Shown: positions 15,046-24,243, numbered from the stretch's first letter. The stretch: 45,810 bases of DNA from Selenomonadaceae bacterium (GCA_017470715.1 JAFUYE010000143.1:1-45810), one strand, 5' to 3'. Numbers and translations are program-made. Notes: a model not told the origin generated them from the sequence alone.

Positions 15046-16326
15046 ATGATTAAAAAATTTGCCGTAATGTTGACGGCAGGAATAATTTTTTTGACGACGC
15101 CAACTTTCGCACAGGCCGACGAAAATTTTTCGGACGAGCCGACAGTTGACGCACCGTTTTCAAAAGTCGAACCGCCACCGCTTGACGAAGACGAAAAAAA
15201 TATTCAGCCGCCTGACAATCAAACACAACCGCCGCTTGAAAATCCGCAACCGGTAATCGAGCCGCAACCCGTTCCCGACACGCGCCCGCAACCGTCGATT
15301 GAAAATCCGCAATCCGTCACGGAACCGCCGCCCGTCGAAGAAGAAGGCTTGGAGTTTCTGGTTTATAATCAAAACGGCGTGATGGCGTTCGCGATTATTG
15401 CCGACCACGAAAAATATCAACTGCGTCCAGTTTTGGCAAAAGGGCAAGTTCGCGGACGGGCAACCGTGTCACAGATGAACGACCCCGACGCAATCGCCAC
15501 AATCAACGCAAGTTACTTCGCGCCGAGCGGAGAAATTTTGGGTAACACGAAAATCGACGGGCTTACTGTTGGCACGACATATTTTATTCGTTCGGCGATT
15601 GGAATTCGTGCGGACGGCTCGACGATTTTCGGGCGACAAACTTGGCGCGGCGTTTTGCAATTCAACAGCAGTGAAGTTGTTGTCGCAGGTGTAGACTGCG
15701 AACGTCCTGAAAACGGCGTTGTCGTTTACAATAATTATTACAACGCGACGACGGGCACGAATAATTTCGGCACTGAAATTGTCGTGCAAGACGATGTTGT
15801 CTCAGAAATTTTTCACGACGCGGGCAACAATTACATCCCGCCCGACGGTTACGTTATCAGCGCGCACGGCTCGGCGGCTGAAAATTTTTCAACGCTCTAC
15901 GTCGGCGACAAAATTTCTTTCGACGAAGATTACATTAATGTCGAGCACGGCGGCGATTTCAACGAAGCGATTCACATTATTGGCGCGGGTCCCACACTGG
16001 TTAAAGGCGGCGAAGTTTACGTGACGGTTGACGCCGAACAATTTCCCAACGATATTCGCGTCGGACGTGCGCCGCGTTCGGCTGTCGGTATCACGCAATA
16101 CGGCGATTACATTTTCGCAGTTGTCGATGGGCGGCAAGCTCACAGCAAAGGTTGCACGCTGGACGAATGGGCGCGAATTCTCAAAGAGCATTTCGGCGCA
16201 ATCGAGGCGATTAATTTGGACGGCGGCGGCTCAAGCGAATTGGTTTTCAAAGGCAGCATAATCAACCTACCGAGCGACGGACACGAGCGATCTGTCGGCG
16301 ACGCTTTGACGATTGTTCGCCGATAA
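15046..16326 (+). CDS. Secreted phosphodiester glycosidase-family (NAGPA) protein
   Basis: 426 residues. Signal peptide 1-22 (TPTFAQA). A proline-rich linker (about 30-100) holds repeats of the form ENPQPV, EPQPVPD and ENPQSV. The catalytic NAGPA/DUF2233 domain (about 105-425) has INASYFAPSG, GRAPRSAVGI (family RTAVG-type motif), FAVVDGRQ and the signature AINLDGGGSSELV near the end. The family cleaves GlcNAc phosphodiester or related glycosidic bonds in wall and capsule polymers. The Pro-rich spacer suggests it reaches from the membrane into the periplasm. GAGGAG precedes the ATG. Confidence 0.88.
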   Translation: MIKKFAVMLTAGIIFLTTPTFAQADENFSDEPTVDAPFSKVEPPPLDEDEKNIQPPDNQTQPPLENPQPVIEPQPVPDTRPQPSIENPQSVTEPPPVEEEGLEFLVYNQNGVMAFAIIADHEKYQLRPVLAKGQVRGRATVSQMNDPDAIATINASYFAPSGEILGNTKIDGLTVGTTYFIRSAIGIRADGSTIFGRQTWRGVLQFNSSEVVVAGVDCERPENGVVVYNNYYNATTGTNNFGTEIVVQDDVVSEIFHDAGNNYIPPDGYVISAHGSAAENFSTLYVGDKISFDEDYINVEHGGDFNEAIHIIGAGPTLVKGGEVYVTVDAEQFPNDIRVGRAPRSAVGITQYGDYIFAVVDGRQAHSKGCTLDEWARILKEHFGAIEAINLDGGGSSELVFKGSIINLPSDGHERSVGDALTIVRR

Positions 16327-16334
16327 AGCGCGGC

Positions 16335-16363
16335 TTGACGTTATCTGCAATATGATTTATTAT
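16335..16363 (+). promoter_or_regulatory. Sigma-A promoter for the S55 protein
   Basis: TTGACG (16335-16340), 17-base spacer, TATTAT (16358-16363), about 50 bases ahead of the start. Confidence 0.6.
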
Positions 16364-16416
16364 TCGTTGGATTAACAGTTGATTAAAGTCAGCCTTCTCG
16401 AATGGAGTTGAAAGAC

Positions 16417-18216
16417 TTGCACAAATTTTTACCGAAATTATTTTTGGCACTCATGGCGATGATTTTCGCGGTCTGTTCCACTGCGTCGGCAATGCCCGAA
16501 ATTTTTCCGTTCGATCAAATAAAAAGCGGAATGCACGGCAAAGCTTACACCGTAGTCGACGGCACGGGCAAAATCGAACAATTCGACGTGGAAATTGTCG
16601 GTGTGACGGACGATGGCAAAGGTTCCAAACGTATGATTATGGCTCAAGCCTCCGGCGACGTGATAAAACGCACGGGCGGTGTCTTGCAGGGCATGAGCGG
16701 CAGTCCCGTTTACATTGACGGCAAACTTGTCGGCGCACTTGCCGCCACGCTCAAAGAAATGAGCCCGTACACTTTTTTTATCACGCCGATTGAAAACATG
16801 CTTGAACTTTGGACTTTGCCTGACCCGAAGGCCGAAGTAAACAGTTTCAAGACCGAACAACCTCAAGACGAAAATTCGGACGATAAATCAGTCGAAGAAC
16901 CTGCCGATAAACCTGTCGACGAATCAGTCAAAGAAACTTCCGACAAACCTGTCGACGAAAACGAAACGCAAGAACTCGGCGCGTTATATTTGGACGGATT
17001 CGATTCGGCGGGCAGAGAATTTTTGCGTCGCGAATTAAGTTCTCTCGGCTTGAAAACTCTTGACGCTCCGACTACTTCCGTTGAACGCGGCGTGCGTCTC
17101 GATGCAACGTTGGAACCGGGTAGCGCGCTCGGTGTGGCGATTGTTTACGGTGATTTTTCGCTCGGCTCAACGGGCACCGTTACCGCAGTCGACGGCAAAA
17201 AAATTCTCGCGTTCGGACATCCTTTCACGCACGCGGGCAACGTCAATTATTTTATGACGGACGCATCTGTTATCGGCTCGGTTTCGGGCGTCACCGGCAA
17301 TGGCGTCAAACTTGCGGGTATCGGTCACATTATCGGGCGTATCAATCAAGATCGTGAAGCCGGCGTGGCTGGCGTTTTGGGCACATTCCCCGCCGTCGTG
17401 CCGATTACCGTTACCGTTCACGATAACGCGCTTGACAAGCAGGAAACTTTCAACGCGACAATCGCTTATAATGAAAATCTCGTGCCGAAACTCGGCGCAT
17501 CAATCGCTTATACCGCGTTGAGCAAAATGGCGGATTCGCTCTCGGAAAGCACCGTTGACATTGAATTTAATATCAAAACGGATGCGATTTCCGGCGGCGA
17601 AATTGCGCGCAAAAACGTTTTCTACAATCCTTCGGACGTGGGGCAAGTCGCGGTTGTCGAACTCATGCAAGCTTTGAATTTGATTTGCTCGAACACTTCC
17701 AAAGAGTCAAATATTTTCGGCGTGGACGTGAATATTTCTTTCGACACGGAGCGGCGCACGGCATCAATCGTTTCAATCAAGCCCGAAAAGAAAAGCGTCA
17801 AGCCCGGCGAAACGGTGAATTTGACGGTTGAATTGCAACCGTACCGCAAACCCGTCGAAAAAATTATTGTACCGTATACCGTTCCTTTGACGGCGCGTCA
17901 CGGCAATTTGGCTTTGGACGTGCACGGCGGCGCACTTGTTCCCGCAAATCAAAATCAGAATCCGAATCAAAGTTACGAAGATAAAATTAACAGTCTCCTC
18001 AAGGCGGGCAAAAATAATCAACTGGTTGTCGACATCGGCTCGACGGGCGAAGTCAGAACCGACAAACAAATTCGCGAAGACATTCAGCGGGCGAAACGCA
18101 TACAGGAACGCCTCAAGCGGGAAGGTCAAACCGTGAAAAAATCCGACAACAAAATCGAAACGCGCTATATCATCGATAACGTCATGCGCACAACTTTGAC
18201 TGTCGAAAAAGTTTAG
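16417..18216 (+). CDS. SpoIVB-like S55 peptidase-domain protein, exported
   Basis: 599 residues from the TTG at 16417 (GGAG 9 bases upstream; an ATG at 16402 has no ribosome site and would add five residues). Signal peptide to about 25 (STASA). Peptidase S55 motifs appear in the order GGVLQGMSGSPVYIDG (S94/S96) and then KILAFGHPF (H268). Between them lies an acidic repeat linker (150-185, several DKPVDE and EEPADK units). In sporulation SpoIVB the His comes before the Ser, so this is the permuted relative found widely in diderms. Residues 460-520 resemble a beta-rich tail. It may be a periplasmic protease or scaffold; activity is unproven. Confidence 0.82.
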   Translation: MHKFLPKLFLALMAMIFAVCSTASAMPEIFPFDQIKSGMHGKAYTVVDGTGKIEQFDVEIVGVTDDGKGSKRMIMAQASGDVIKRTGGVLQGMSGSPVYIDGKLVGALAATLKEMSPYTFFITPIENMLELWTLPDPKAEVNSFKTEQPQDENSDDKSVEEPADKPVDESVKETSDKPVDENETQELGALYLDGFDSAGREFLRRELSSLGLKTLDAPTTSVERGVRLDATLEPGSALGVAIVYGDFSLGSTGTVTAVDGKKILAFGHPFTHAGNVNYFMTDASVIGSVSGVTGNGVKLAGIGHIIGRINQDREAGVAGVLGTFPAVVPITVTVHDNALDKQETFNATIAYNENLVPKLGASIAYTALSKMADSLSESTVDIEFNIKTDAISGGEIARKNVFYNPSDVGQVAVVELMQALNLICSNTSKESNIFGVDVNISFDTERRTASIVSIKPEKKSVKPGETVNLTVELQPYRKPVEKIIVPYTVPLTARHGNLALDVHGGALVPANQNQNPNQSYEDKINSLLKAGKNNQLVVDIGSTGEVRTDKQIREDIQRAKRIQERLKREGQTVKKSDNKIETRYIIDNVMRTTLTVEKV

Positions 18217-18290
18217 CTTTGAGATTTTAGCTTTGAGCCGTGACGATTTTCCTTAAAGCTTAAAGCTTATAACCTTAAAGCTCGACTTAA
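18217..18290. repeat. Simple repeat of TTAAAGCT / TTTGAG units
   Basis: AGCTTTGAG occurs twice, then CTTAAAGCTTAAAGCTTAT and CTTAAAGCTC, before the murA ribosome site. It is degenerate and partly palindromic. No gene. Confidence 0.5.
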
Positions 18291-18304
18291 GGAGGACTGA
18301 AATT

Positions 18305-19570
18305 TTGGAGAGACTTATTATAAAAGGCGGCAACCGATTGAGCGGCACCGTAAAAATCAGCGGCGCGAAAAATGCCGTGCTCCCCGTCATTGCGGCGACG
18401 CTCCTCGGTCAAGACGGGGAAACATGTTTGGACGAAGTGCCCAACCTTGACGACGTGCGCACAATCAGCAACGTTTTGCGTTCGCTCGGCGTGAAAGTCC
18501 GCCACGAAGTCGAAACTTGCAGATTGTTCGTCGACGCCTCAACGATTGAAAATATAACCGCACCATACGATTTGGTTCGCAAAATGCGTGCGTCGTTTTT
18601 GATTATGGGACCGCTTTTGGCTCGTTTGGGTAAGGCGAAAATTTCTTTGCCCGGCGGTTGCGCAATCGGCACGCGTCCCATTGATTTGCACTTGAAAGGT
18701 TTTGAAGCTCTCGGAGCGAAAATTTCAATCGGGCACGGTTACATTGAAGCTGTTGCCCCCGACGGTTTGAAAGGCGCACAAATTTATTTGGACTTCCCGT
18801 CAGTCGGCGCGACGGAAAATATTTTGATGGCGGCGTCAATGGCCGAAGGGCAAACCGTTATCGAAAATCCCGCGCAGGAACCCGAAATTGTCGACTTGGC
18901 AAACTATCTGAACATCATGGGCGCAAAAATTCGCGGAGCCGGCACCAACGTCATCAAAGTCGAAGGCGCACCGAAATTAATTGCTCGCGACTACACGATT
19001 ATTCCCGACAGAATCGAAGCGGGCACGTACATGATTGCCGCCGCAATGACTCAAGGCGACGTGTACATTGCCAACGCCATAAGCGAACATCTCAAGCCCG
19101 TTATCGCCAAACTCAAAGAATCCGGCGTTACCGTTATCGAAGACGTTGACGGAATTCGCGTCGTGTGCAACAAACGCCCGCGTGCCGTCGACATAAAAAC
19201 TTTGCCTTATCCTGGTTTCCCGACCGACATGCAGGCACAATTTATGGCTATGCTCACAATTTCCGAAGGCACAAGCATGGTCACCGAAACCGTTTTCGAA
19301 AATCGTTTCATGCACGTTGACGAACTGCGACGCATGGGCGCGAAAATTAAAATCGACGGGCGAACTTCCGTCGTCGAAGGTCAAGACAAATTGACGGGCT
19401 GTCAAGTCAAAGCCACCGATTTACGAGCCGGCGCGGCGATTGTTTTGGCGGCTCTCGTTGCCGAAGGTGAAACGCAAGTAGGCTACATTCACCACATTGA
19501 TCGCGGCTATGACAATCTCGTTCAAAAACTTGTCAGCCTCGGTGCGGATATCAAACGCGTTGACGAATAA
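18305..19570 (+). CDS. murA: UDP-N-acetylglucosamine 1-carboxyvinyltransferase
   Basis: 421 residues, usual length. It catalyses the first committed step of peptidoglycan synthesis, adding enolpyruvate from PEP to UDP-GlcNAc. Conserved K22 (GAKNAVLP) and catalytic C119 in [17 protein letters not shown], the fosfomycin target. Further motifs include [10 protein letters not shown] and [14 protein letters not shown] [14 protein letters not shown]. The start is TTG at 18305, with AAGGAGG 7 bases upstream. A terminator follows. It may be cotranscribed with the S55 gene. Confidence 0.97.
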   Translation: MERLIIKGGNRLSGTVKISGAKNAVLPVIAATLLGQDGETCLDEVPNLDDVRTISNVLRSLGVKVRHEVETCRLFVDASTIENITAPYDLVRKMRASFLIMGPLLARLGKAKISLPGGCAIGTRPIDLHLKGFEALGAKISIGHGYIEAVAPDGLKGAQIYLDFPSVGATENILMAASMAEGQTVIENPAQEPEIVDLANYLNIMGAKIRGAGTNVIKVEGAPKLIARDYTIIPDRIEAGTYMIAAAMTQGDVYIANAISEHLKPVIAKLKESGVTVIEDVDGIRVVCNKRPRAVDIKTLPYPGFPTDMQAQFMAMLTISEGTSMVTETVFENRFMHVDELRRMGAKIKIDGRTSVVEGQDKLTGCQVKATDLRAGAAIVLAALVAEGETQVGYIHHIDRGYDNLVQKLVSLGADIKRVDE

Positions 19571-19579
19571 ATCCATAAA

Positions 19580-19614
19580 AAATTTCCCGTGACGTAAGTT
19601 GCGGGATTTTTTTT
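19580..19614 (+). terminator. Terminator of murA
   Basis: AAATTTCCCG (19580-19589), loop TGACGTAAGTTG, CGGGATTTTTTTT (from 19602). Confidence 0.85.
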
Positions 19615-19637
19615 CCGAAAACGTCACGACAAACAGA

Positions 19638-19830
19638 GGCCGTCACGGATGACGGCCCCGCCCGCGTATTTCGCGTGATGCGAAATTTGCGGGCCAAAAG
19701 GCGTAACTCACACGCCGGTTTCTGTGATAACGCAATCATCGCCCGCCGCGTAGGCGCGAACTTCTTTGCTACTTTCTTCCTTCGCTGGAAGAAAGTAGAT
19801 TCAACAAACTCAAATTCAACGAACGCGCCG
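19638..19830 (+). repeat. Dispersed structured element, copy 1
   Basis: In order: palindrome GGCCGTCACGGATGACGGCC (19638-19657); nested stem with outer CCCGC/GCGGG (19661-19665, 19689-19693) and inner ATTTCGC/GCGAAAT; ACTCACACGCC and GTGATAACGC; small stem CGCC-GCGTA-GGCG; and a perfect 12-bp hairpin CTACTTTCTTCC / GGAAGAAAGTAG (19769-19798) with loop TTCGCT. The tail is GATTCAACAAACTCAAATTC. A small frame (19675-19863) is open through it and encodes a peptide similar to that of copy 2. Apart from this and the two terminators, 19571-19960 holds no gene. Confidence 0.75.
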
Positions 19831-19869
19831 ATTTATCAACAAACCTCAATGAACTTGTCATAAAAATTT

Positions 19870-19900
19870 TTCTCGTAACTTTGGTTGCGGGAATTTTTTT
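19870..19900 (+). terminator. Second terminator before the pilin gene
   Basis: TTCTCGTAAC (19870-19879) pairs with GTTGCGGGAA (19884-19893) with two G-U pairs, then seven T. Confidence 0.75.
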
Positions 19901-19901
19901 G

Positions 19902-19930
19902 TTGCGACGCGCCGCCAAAAATTTTATAAT
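19902..19930 (+). promoter_or_regulatory. Sigma-A promoter for the pilin-like gene
   Basis: TTGCGA (19902-19907), 17-base spacer, TATAAT (19925-19930), 31 bases before the start. Confidence 0.7.
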
Positions 19931-19960
19931 CCAAAAAAACTTTTCGGGGAGTTGAAGTAA

Positions 19961-20359
19961 ATGAATCAACGGGGCTTTGCAACGCTCGAAGTCATCTTGA
20001 TGGTCATGGTTATCGGAATTTTGGCGTCAATAGCCGTGCCGCGCTTCACGTCGATAACGACTTCCGCCAACACGGCAAAAATTCAATCCGACCTTTCGAC
20101 AATCGACACTGCTATTGCAATCTACTACATGGAGAATGGAAAATATCCTTCTAACTTGAAAACAGATTTGAAACCTTACCTCAACGACATTGAAAACATC
20201 AAACCGCCCACGGGCAAAGCTTACATTGACGGTACTGCACAGGATATGCCGGCGACCGACTACAGTTTTAAAACAGTTGACGGTGAAACACGAGCAGCTT
20301 TGGGCGAATACACTTCCGGCAATTTCACCAACAAGACGAAAACCTCAAGCGGTACTTGA
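19961..20359 (+). CDS. Type IV pilin-like / pseudopilin (GspG-like)
   Basis: 132 residues. The class III signal MNQRG is followed by the cleavage point G5-F6 and the helix FATLEVILMVMVIGILASIA, with the expected Glu at mature position 5. The soluble part has a short GspG-like body (YYMENGKYPSNL, KAYIDGTAQDMP). No prepilin peptidase, ATPase or platform gene is in the window, so the assembly system lies elsewhere. GGGGAG lies 11 bases upstream of the ATG. It has its own promoter and is bounded by a terminator upstream. Confidence 0.85.
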   Translation: MNQRGFATLEVILMVMVIGILASIAVPRFTSITTSANTAKIQSDLSTIDTAIAIYYMENGKYPSNLKTDLKPYLNDIENIKPPTGKAYIDGTAQDMPATDYSFKTVDGETRAALGEYTSGNFTNKTKTSSGT

Positions 20360-20391
20360 CGAAAAAATTTTTTCGGACGGCGCGATAATTG

Positions 20392-20420
20392 TTGACGGGA
20401 AAATTTTTGTTTGGTACAAT
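20392..20420 (+). promoter_or_regulatory. Sigma-A-like promoter upstream of flagellin
   Basis: TTGACG (20392-20397), 17-base spacer, TACAAT (20415-20420). It would give a leader of about 220 bases. Confidence 0.5.
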
Positions 20421-20449
20421 TCACGGCAAGAAAATTTTTTCGGGAACGC

Positions 20450-20477
20450 TTAAGTTTCACGGAACGTTTGCCGATAA
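20450..20477 (+). promoter_or_regulatory. Sigma-28 (FliA/SigD) promoter of flagellin
   Basis: TAAG (20451-20454), 15 bases, then GCCGATAA (20470-20477), an exact -10 for the flagellar sigma factor. Transcription would start near 20484 and give a leader of about 160 bases. Confidence 0.75.
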
Positions 20478-20583
20478 AGTTTTCAAAAGGCGAATGAATG
20501 AGTTACATCTGCGGCACTCGTTACGCGTGCGGGTTGTCGAGTTGCGACGACGGTCGCGACAGCAGATAAACTCGTTTGTTTAA

Positions 20584-20640
20584 CGGCGGAAGGGAAACCG
20601 TCGATTTACGGAAAATATTTCTAGGAAGATCAAGGAGGAA
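20584..20640 (+). promoter_or_regulatory. CsrA-type binding leader of flagellin mRNA
   Basis: CGGCGG (20584-20589) pairs with CCGTCG (20598-20603), showing GGGA in the loop AAGGGAAA. A second GGA lies in TAGGAAG, and AAGGAGGA (20632-20639) is the ribosome site. GGA in a hairpin loop plus GGA at the ribosome site is the arrangement of CsrA-repressed hag leaders in Firmicutes. csrA and fliW are not in the window. Confidence 0.5.
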
Positions 20641-20646
20641 ATAACC

Positions 20647-21954
20647 ATGGGTATGGTAGTAAAGAACAACATGGCCGCAGTGCGCACGCTCAATACGTTG
20701 AACCAGAACAGCAGTGCGTTGCAGAAAAGCTTGACGAAAGTCTCCAGCGGCATGAAAATCAACAGCGCACAGGATGATGCGGCAGGTTACGCGATTTCCG
20801 AACGCATGCGCGTACGTATTCGTTCCCTCGACCAAGCTAACCAGAACAGCCAGAACGACTCCAGCTTGATGAAAACGGCTGAAGGCGCAGTCAGCAACAC
20901 GATTGAAATCCTGAAAGCTCTGAAAGAAAAAGCCATTAACTCGGCGAACGATAGCAACACCGATGAAGACCGCAAGACGATCCAGAAGGAAGTCGACCAG
21001 TTCATCGACCAAATCGACGACAACGCATTGGTAACGTTCAACGGGAAATATCTCGTGGACGGCACGAAAAATAATGCGGTTACGTCCTCGAAGACGATTT
21101 TGCTCAACCAGAGCTTGGCAACCGCCAACACGGGTGGTGACAAACTGAGCGCATTTTCAAACCGTGCGGGCGATGCGCTTGAAGTTTCTACGGATGACAA
21201 GTACCAAGTTTCGTGGGTAGTTGACGGAACGACCAAAACGGTTACCGGCGAAAGTGCAGGTGCCAAATCGTTGTCTGAGCTCATCAAAATGGCCACAAAC
21301 GCAAATGCCGTGGATGTCAAGAAAGACACAACTTTCGCGAAAGACAAGTTCAATCTTCCGGTTTATTCGCCCGACAAACAAGCAGGCGTCGCGATTGTAA
21401 ATTCGGACGCTACTGCGGGCGTGACGGGACAGATTTCCGGTTTCACAATCAGCATCATCGACGGTCAGGGCAACATTAAGAAAGCGGCGAATGCAGCACT
21501 CGACCAGTTCAAACTGAATCAACGCGCAGAGAACAAGAGCGGCGACAATTCGTTGAACTTCCACGTTGGTGCGGAAGCAAACGTTGCGATTAAAGTCGGA
21601 TTGGGTGACATGCGTTCCGAAGCTCTCGGCTTGAAAGGCAGCAACGGTTCAAAAGTCAGCGTGACGACGAAAGACAACGCGAATGCGGCGATCAACGCTA
21701 TTGAAAACGCGATTGCGAAAGCTCTCGACGAGCAGACGACAATCGGTGCTGTTGAAGCACGTCTCGAATACACGAGCAGCAACTTGACGACTTCGAGCGA
21801 GAACGTCCAAGCGGCAGAGTCCACGATTCGCGACGCGGATATGGCGAAAGAAATGACGACCTACACGAAGAACAACGTCCTGTTGCAGGCTTCGCAGTCG
21901 ATGTTGGCACAGGCCAACCAGAATGCGAGTGCAGTTCTGAGCTTGCTCCAGTAA
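20647..21954 (+). CDS. fliC: Flagellin
   Basis: 435 residues. The conserved N-terminal D0/D1 domain (about 1-140) includes LNTLNQNSSALQKSLTKVSSGMKI, seen in short form as SLTKVSSGMKINSAQDDAAG, and RMRVRIRSLDQANQN. The variable domain spans about 150-340. The C-terminal D1/D0 domain contains SSENVQAAESTIRDADMAKE and ends LLQASQSMLAQANQNASAVL. It polymerises as the flagellar filament after export by the flagellar type III system. The start ATG at 20647 follows AAGGAGG by 8 bases; MVVKNN at 20653 is an alternative. Codon use is richer in C-ending codons than in neighbours, as expected for high expression. Confidence 0.97.
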   Translation: MGMVVKNNMAAVRTLNTLNQNSSALQKSLTKVSSGMKINSAQDDAAGYAISERMRVRIRSLDQANQNSQNDSSLMKTAEGAVSNTIEILKALKEKAINSANDSNTDEDRKTIQKEVDQFIDQIDDNALVTFNGKYLVDGTKNNAVTSSKTILLNQSLATANTGGDKLSAFSNRAGDALEVSTDDKYQVSWVVDGTTKTVTGESAGAKSLSELIKMATNANAVDVKKDTTFAKDKFNLPVYSPDKQAGVAIVNSDATAGVTGQISGFTISIIDGQGNIKKAANAALDQFKLNQRAENKSGDNSLNFHVGAEANVAIKVGLGDMRSEALGLKGSNGSKVSVTTKDNANAAINAIENAIAKALDEQTTIGAVEARLEYTSSNLTTSSENVQAAESTIRDADMAKEMTTYTKNNVLLQASQSMLAQANQNASAVLSLLQ

Positions 21955-22035
21955 GTTTAACCTTTGGCGGAGGACGTCAAAGTCTGAAGTCGCAGAGCGT
22001 GTGCGTCAGGCACATGCTGTTCGATACTCAAAAGA

Positions 22036-22064
22036 CCGTCGGCAGAAATGTCGGCGGTTTTTGG
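22036..22064 (+). terminator. Terminator of flagellin
   Basis: ACCGTCGGC (22036-22044), loop AGAAAT, GTCGGCGGT (22051-22059) and a T-run. Two pairs are G-U. It lies inside a longer open frame starting at 22048, which helps to place the next start at 22084. Confidence 0.85.
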
Positions 22065-22083
22065 TTTACAAAAGGTGACAGAA

Positions 22084-22755
22084 ATGACAGATGCGCGAAT
22101 CGACGCGGTGATAAATTTTGTACGCGAAGGCAGCCGCGTGGCGGATATTGGAGCTGATCACGGATATTTGTCGATTGAACTTGTCAAAAGTGGACGGGCA
22201 ATTTTCGTGACGGCGACGGAAAAAAATTTGCAACCACTTGAAGCGGCACGCAAAAATATTTCGGCGGCAGGACTTGAAAAAATTATCGACACGCGACACG
22301 GCGACGGGCTGAAAATTTTATCGGCGGGCGAAGTCGATACGATTTGTATTGCGGGCATGGGCGGTGCACTCATCACAAAAATTTTGGACGAATCGCCCGA
22401 AGTCGTTAACGCGGCACGGCAGTTGATTTTGCAACCGATGAACGCGTCGGAAAAAGTTCGTGACTGGCTCAGCGAAAACGATTGGGCTGTCGACGACGAA
22501 GATTTAGCCGAAGTTGCGGGTGTCATTTACGAAATTATCAGCGCGGTAAAAATTCCCGACGCGGTTCCGAAAAAATTTAAACGTGATTCGTCGCCGCTGT
22601 TGAAAAAATTTTTGTCTCAACGTGCCGAAAAAATTCAACGCGTGCTTGACGAAATGCAAAAAAGTTCCGTTGCCCGCACGTCCGAAAAATTTTCCGCAAC
22701 TCAACAAAAACTTGCCGCGTTGCAAAATGAAATTGCTGTGTTGAACGGAGGTTGA
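22084..22755 (+). CDS. trmK: tRNA (adenine-22-N1)-methyltransferase
   Basis: 223 residues. TrmK methylates A22 in the D-loop of Firmicutes tRNAs with SAM. Motifs: VADIGADHGYLSIEL (SAM-binding, about 20-34), ATEKNLQPLEAARKNI, CIAGMGGALITKIL (about 89-102), ILQPMNASEKVRDWL, and a C-terminal coiled coil (about 165-220). The ATG at 22084 follows AAAGGTGA. Three bases separate it from radA, so the two form an operon. Confidence 0.92.
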   Translation: MTDARIDAVINFVREGSRVADIGADHGYLSIELVKSGRAIFVTATEKNLQPLEAARKNISAAGLEKIIDTRHGDGLKILSAGEVDTICIAGMGGALITKILDESPEVVNAARQLILQPMNASEKVRDWLSENDWAVDDEDLAEVAGVIYEIISAVKIPDAVPKKFKRDSSPLLKKFLSQRAEKIQRVLDEMQKSSVARTSEKFSATQQKLAALQNEIAVLNGG

Positions 22756-22758
22756 CAC

Positions 22759-24129
22759 ATGGCGAAACGCAACAAAAAATTCGTCTGCCAAGAATGCGGC
22801 GCGGAGTCGGTCAGGTGGCTCGGCAAATGTCCCGCCTGCGGAAATTGGAACACACTTGTCGAGGAAGAAGTTGCCGAAGTGGCGGACAATCCTCACGCGT
22901 TGACGGGTGCTTTTGAAGTTCCGCGCAGAATTGCCGAAGTCGACATGGAAGAACTTCCGCGATTTTTGACCGGTTCCGGTGAACTTGATCGAGTTTTGGG
23001 CGGCGGACTGATTCCGGGTTCGATAATTTTGATTGCGGGCGACCCCGGCGTCGGCAAGTCGAGTTTGACTTTGGCAGTTTGCGCGAACGTGGCACGCGGC
23101 GGCAAAAAAGTTTTGTACGTGACGGGCGAAGAAAGTTCGCGGCAAATCCGAATGCGCGCCGAAAGATTGAACGCGTTGGCGGACGAACTTTACATTTGCG
23201 CGGAAAATAATTTCGAGCGGATAACTCATCACGTCGAAAAATTGTCGCCGGAACTTTTGATTGTCGATTCGATTCAAACAATTTATCGTTCGGAAATCGA
23301 GAGCGCGCCCGGCAGTGTGTCGCAAGTTCGCGAATGTTCGGCGGGATTAATGCGGCTGTCAAAAAGTTTGGGCGTGACGACGTTTATAATCGGGCACGTC
23401 ACCAAAGACGGAAGTTTGGCGGGACCGCGTGTTTTGGAACATATCGTCGACACGGTTTTATTTTTCGAGGGTGAACGAAATGCCGACTTCCGCGTTTTGC
23501 GGGCGATAAAAAATCGTTTCGGGGCGACAAGTGAAATCGGACTGTTTGAAATGCGCGACACGGGACTTGCCGACGTTCCCGACGCGTCGAAATTATTTTT
23601 GCCGGAACGAGCCGACGACATAGGCAGCGTGATTGTCCCGACTGTCGAAGGCACGCGCCCGCTGTTGGTCGAAGTTCAAGCTTTGGTTGCGCCGACGCCG
23701 TTCATGCCGCCGCGAAGAACTTCGGACGCCGTGGACATCAAACGAATTCAACTTTTGCTTGCCGTGCTGGAAAAACGACTGCATTTGAAAATCGGAGCGT
23801 GTGACGTTTATGTCAAAACTGCGGGTGGAATAAAAATTGACGAACCCGCAACGGATTTGCCGCTTGCCGTGGCGTTGGCGTCGAGTTTCGCCAACAGAAA
23901 ACTTTTGCCGCAATGCGTGATTTTCGGCGAAGTCGGTTTGAGCGGTGAAATTCGCGCCGTGAGCAAAGCCCGACAACGCGTCGACGAATCTGTTCGCATG
24001 GGATTTACAAATATCATTTTGCCGAAAAAAAATTTTGCGGAATTCACGAAGTCGCCCGCCAAAGCAAATTTAATTCCCGTGGACAACCTGCGCGAAGCTT
24101 TGAAACTTTCAATGCCGCGAGAAAATTAA
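22759..24129 (+). CDS. radA: DNA repair protein RadA (Sms)
   Basis: 456 residues, typical length. An N-terminal zinc finger uses C10, C13, C24 and C27 (CQECGAESVRW, GKCPACGNW). RecA-like motor: Walker A GDPGVGKSS (94-102), GEESSRQIRMRAERL, and the RadA-specific KNRFG (251-255). A Lon-like C-terminal domain contains ATDLPLAVALASSFANR. It drives branch migration in recombinational repair. GGAGG precedes the ATG. Confidence 0.96.
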   Translation: MAKRNKKFVCQECGAESVRWLGKCPACGNWNTLVEEEVAEVADNPHALTGAFEVPRRIAEVDMEELPRFLTGSGELDRVLGGGLIPGSIILIAGDPGVGKSSLTLAVCANVARGGKKVLYVTGEESSRQIRMRAERLNALADELYICAENNFERITHHVEKLSPELLIVDSIQTIYRSEIESAPGSVSQVRECSAGLMRLSKSLGVTTFIIGHVTKDGSLAGPRVLEHIVDTVLFFEGERNADFRVLRAIKNRFGATSEIGLFEMRDTGLADVPDASKLFLPERADDIGSVIVPTVEGTRPLLVEVQALVAPTPFMPPRRTSDAVDIKRIQLLLAVLEKRLHLKIGACDVYVKTAGGIKIDEPATDLPLAVALASSFANRKLLPQCVIFGEVGLSGEIRAVSKARQRVDESVRMGFTNIILPKKNFAEFTKSPAKANLIPVDNLREALKLSMPREN

Positions 24130-24215
24130 TCAGGAATAATTACGCGTCAACAATTCCAAATTCCTAACTGCTAATTGCATTTCCCGCCGCGTGTTGAAAA
24201 TTTTTAGAAAATATC

Positions 24216-24243
24216 TTGCAAACTGCGCCCGAAATGATATAAT
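24216..24243 (+). promoter_or_regulatory. Sigma-A promoter of eno
   Basis: TTGCAA (24216-24221), 16-base spacer, TATAAT (24238-24243), 49 bases before the start. Upstream (24157-24180) is another degenerate TTCCTAA repeat. Confidence 0.75.
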
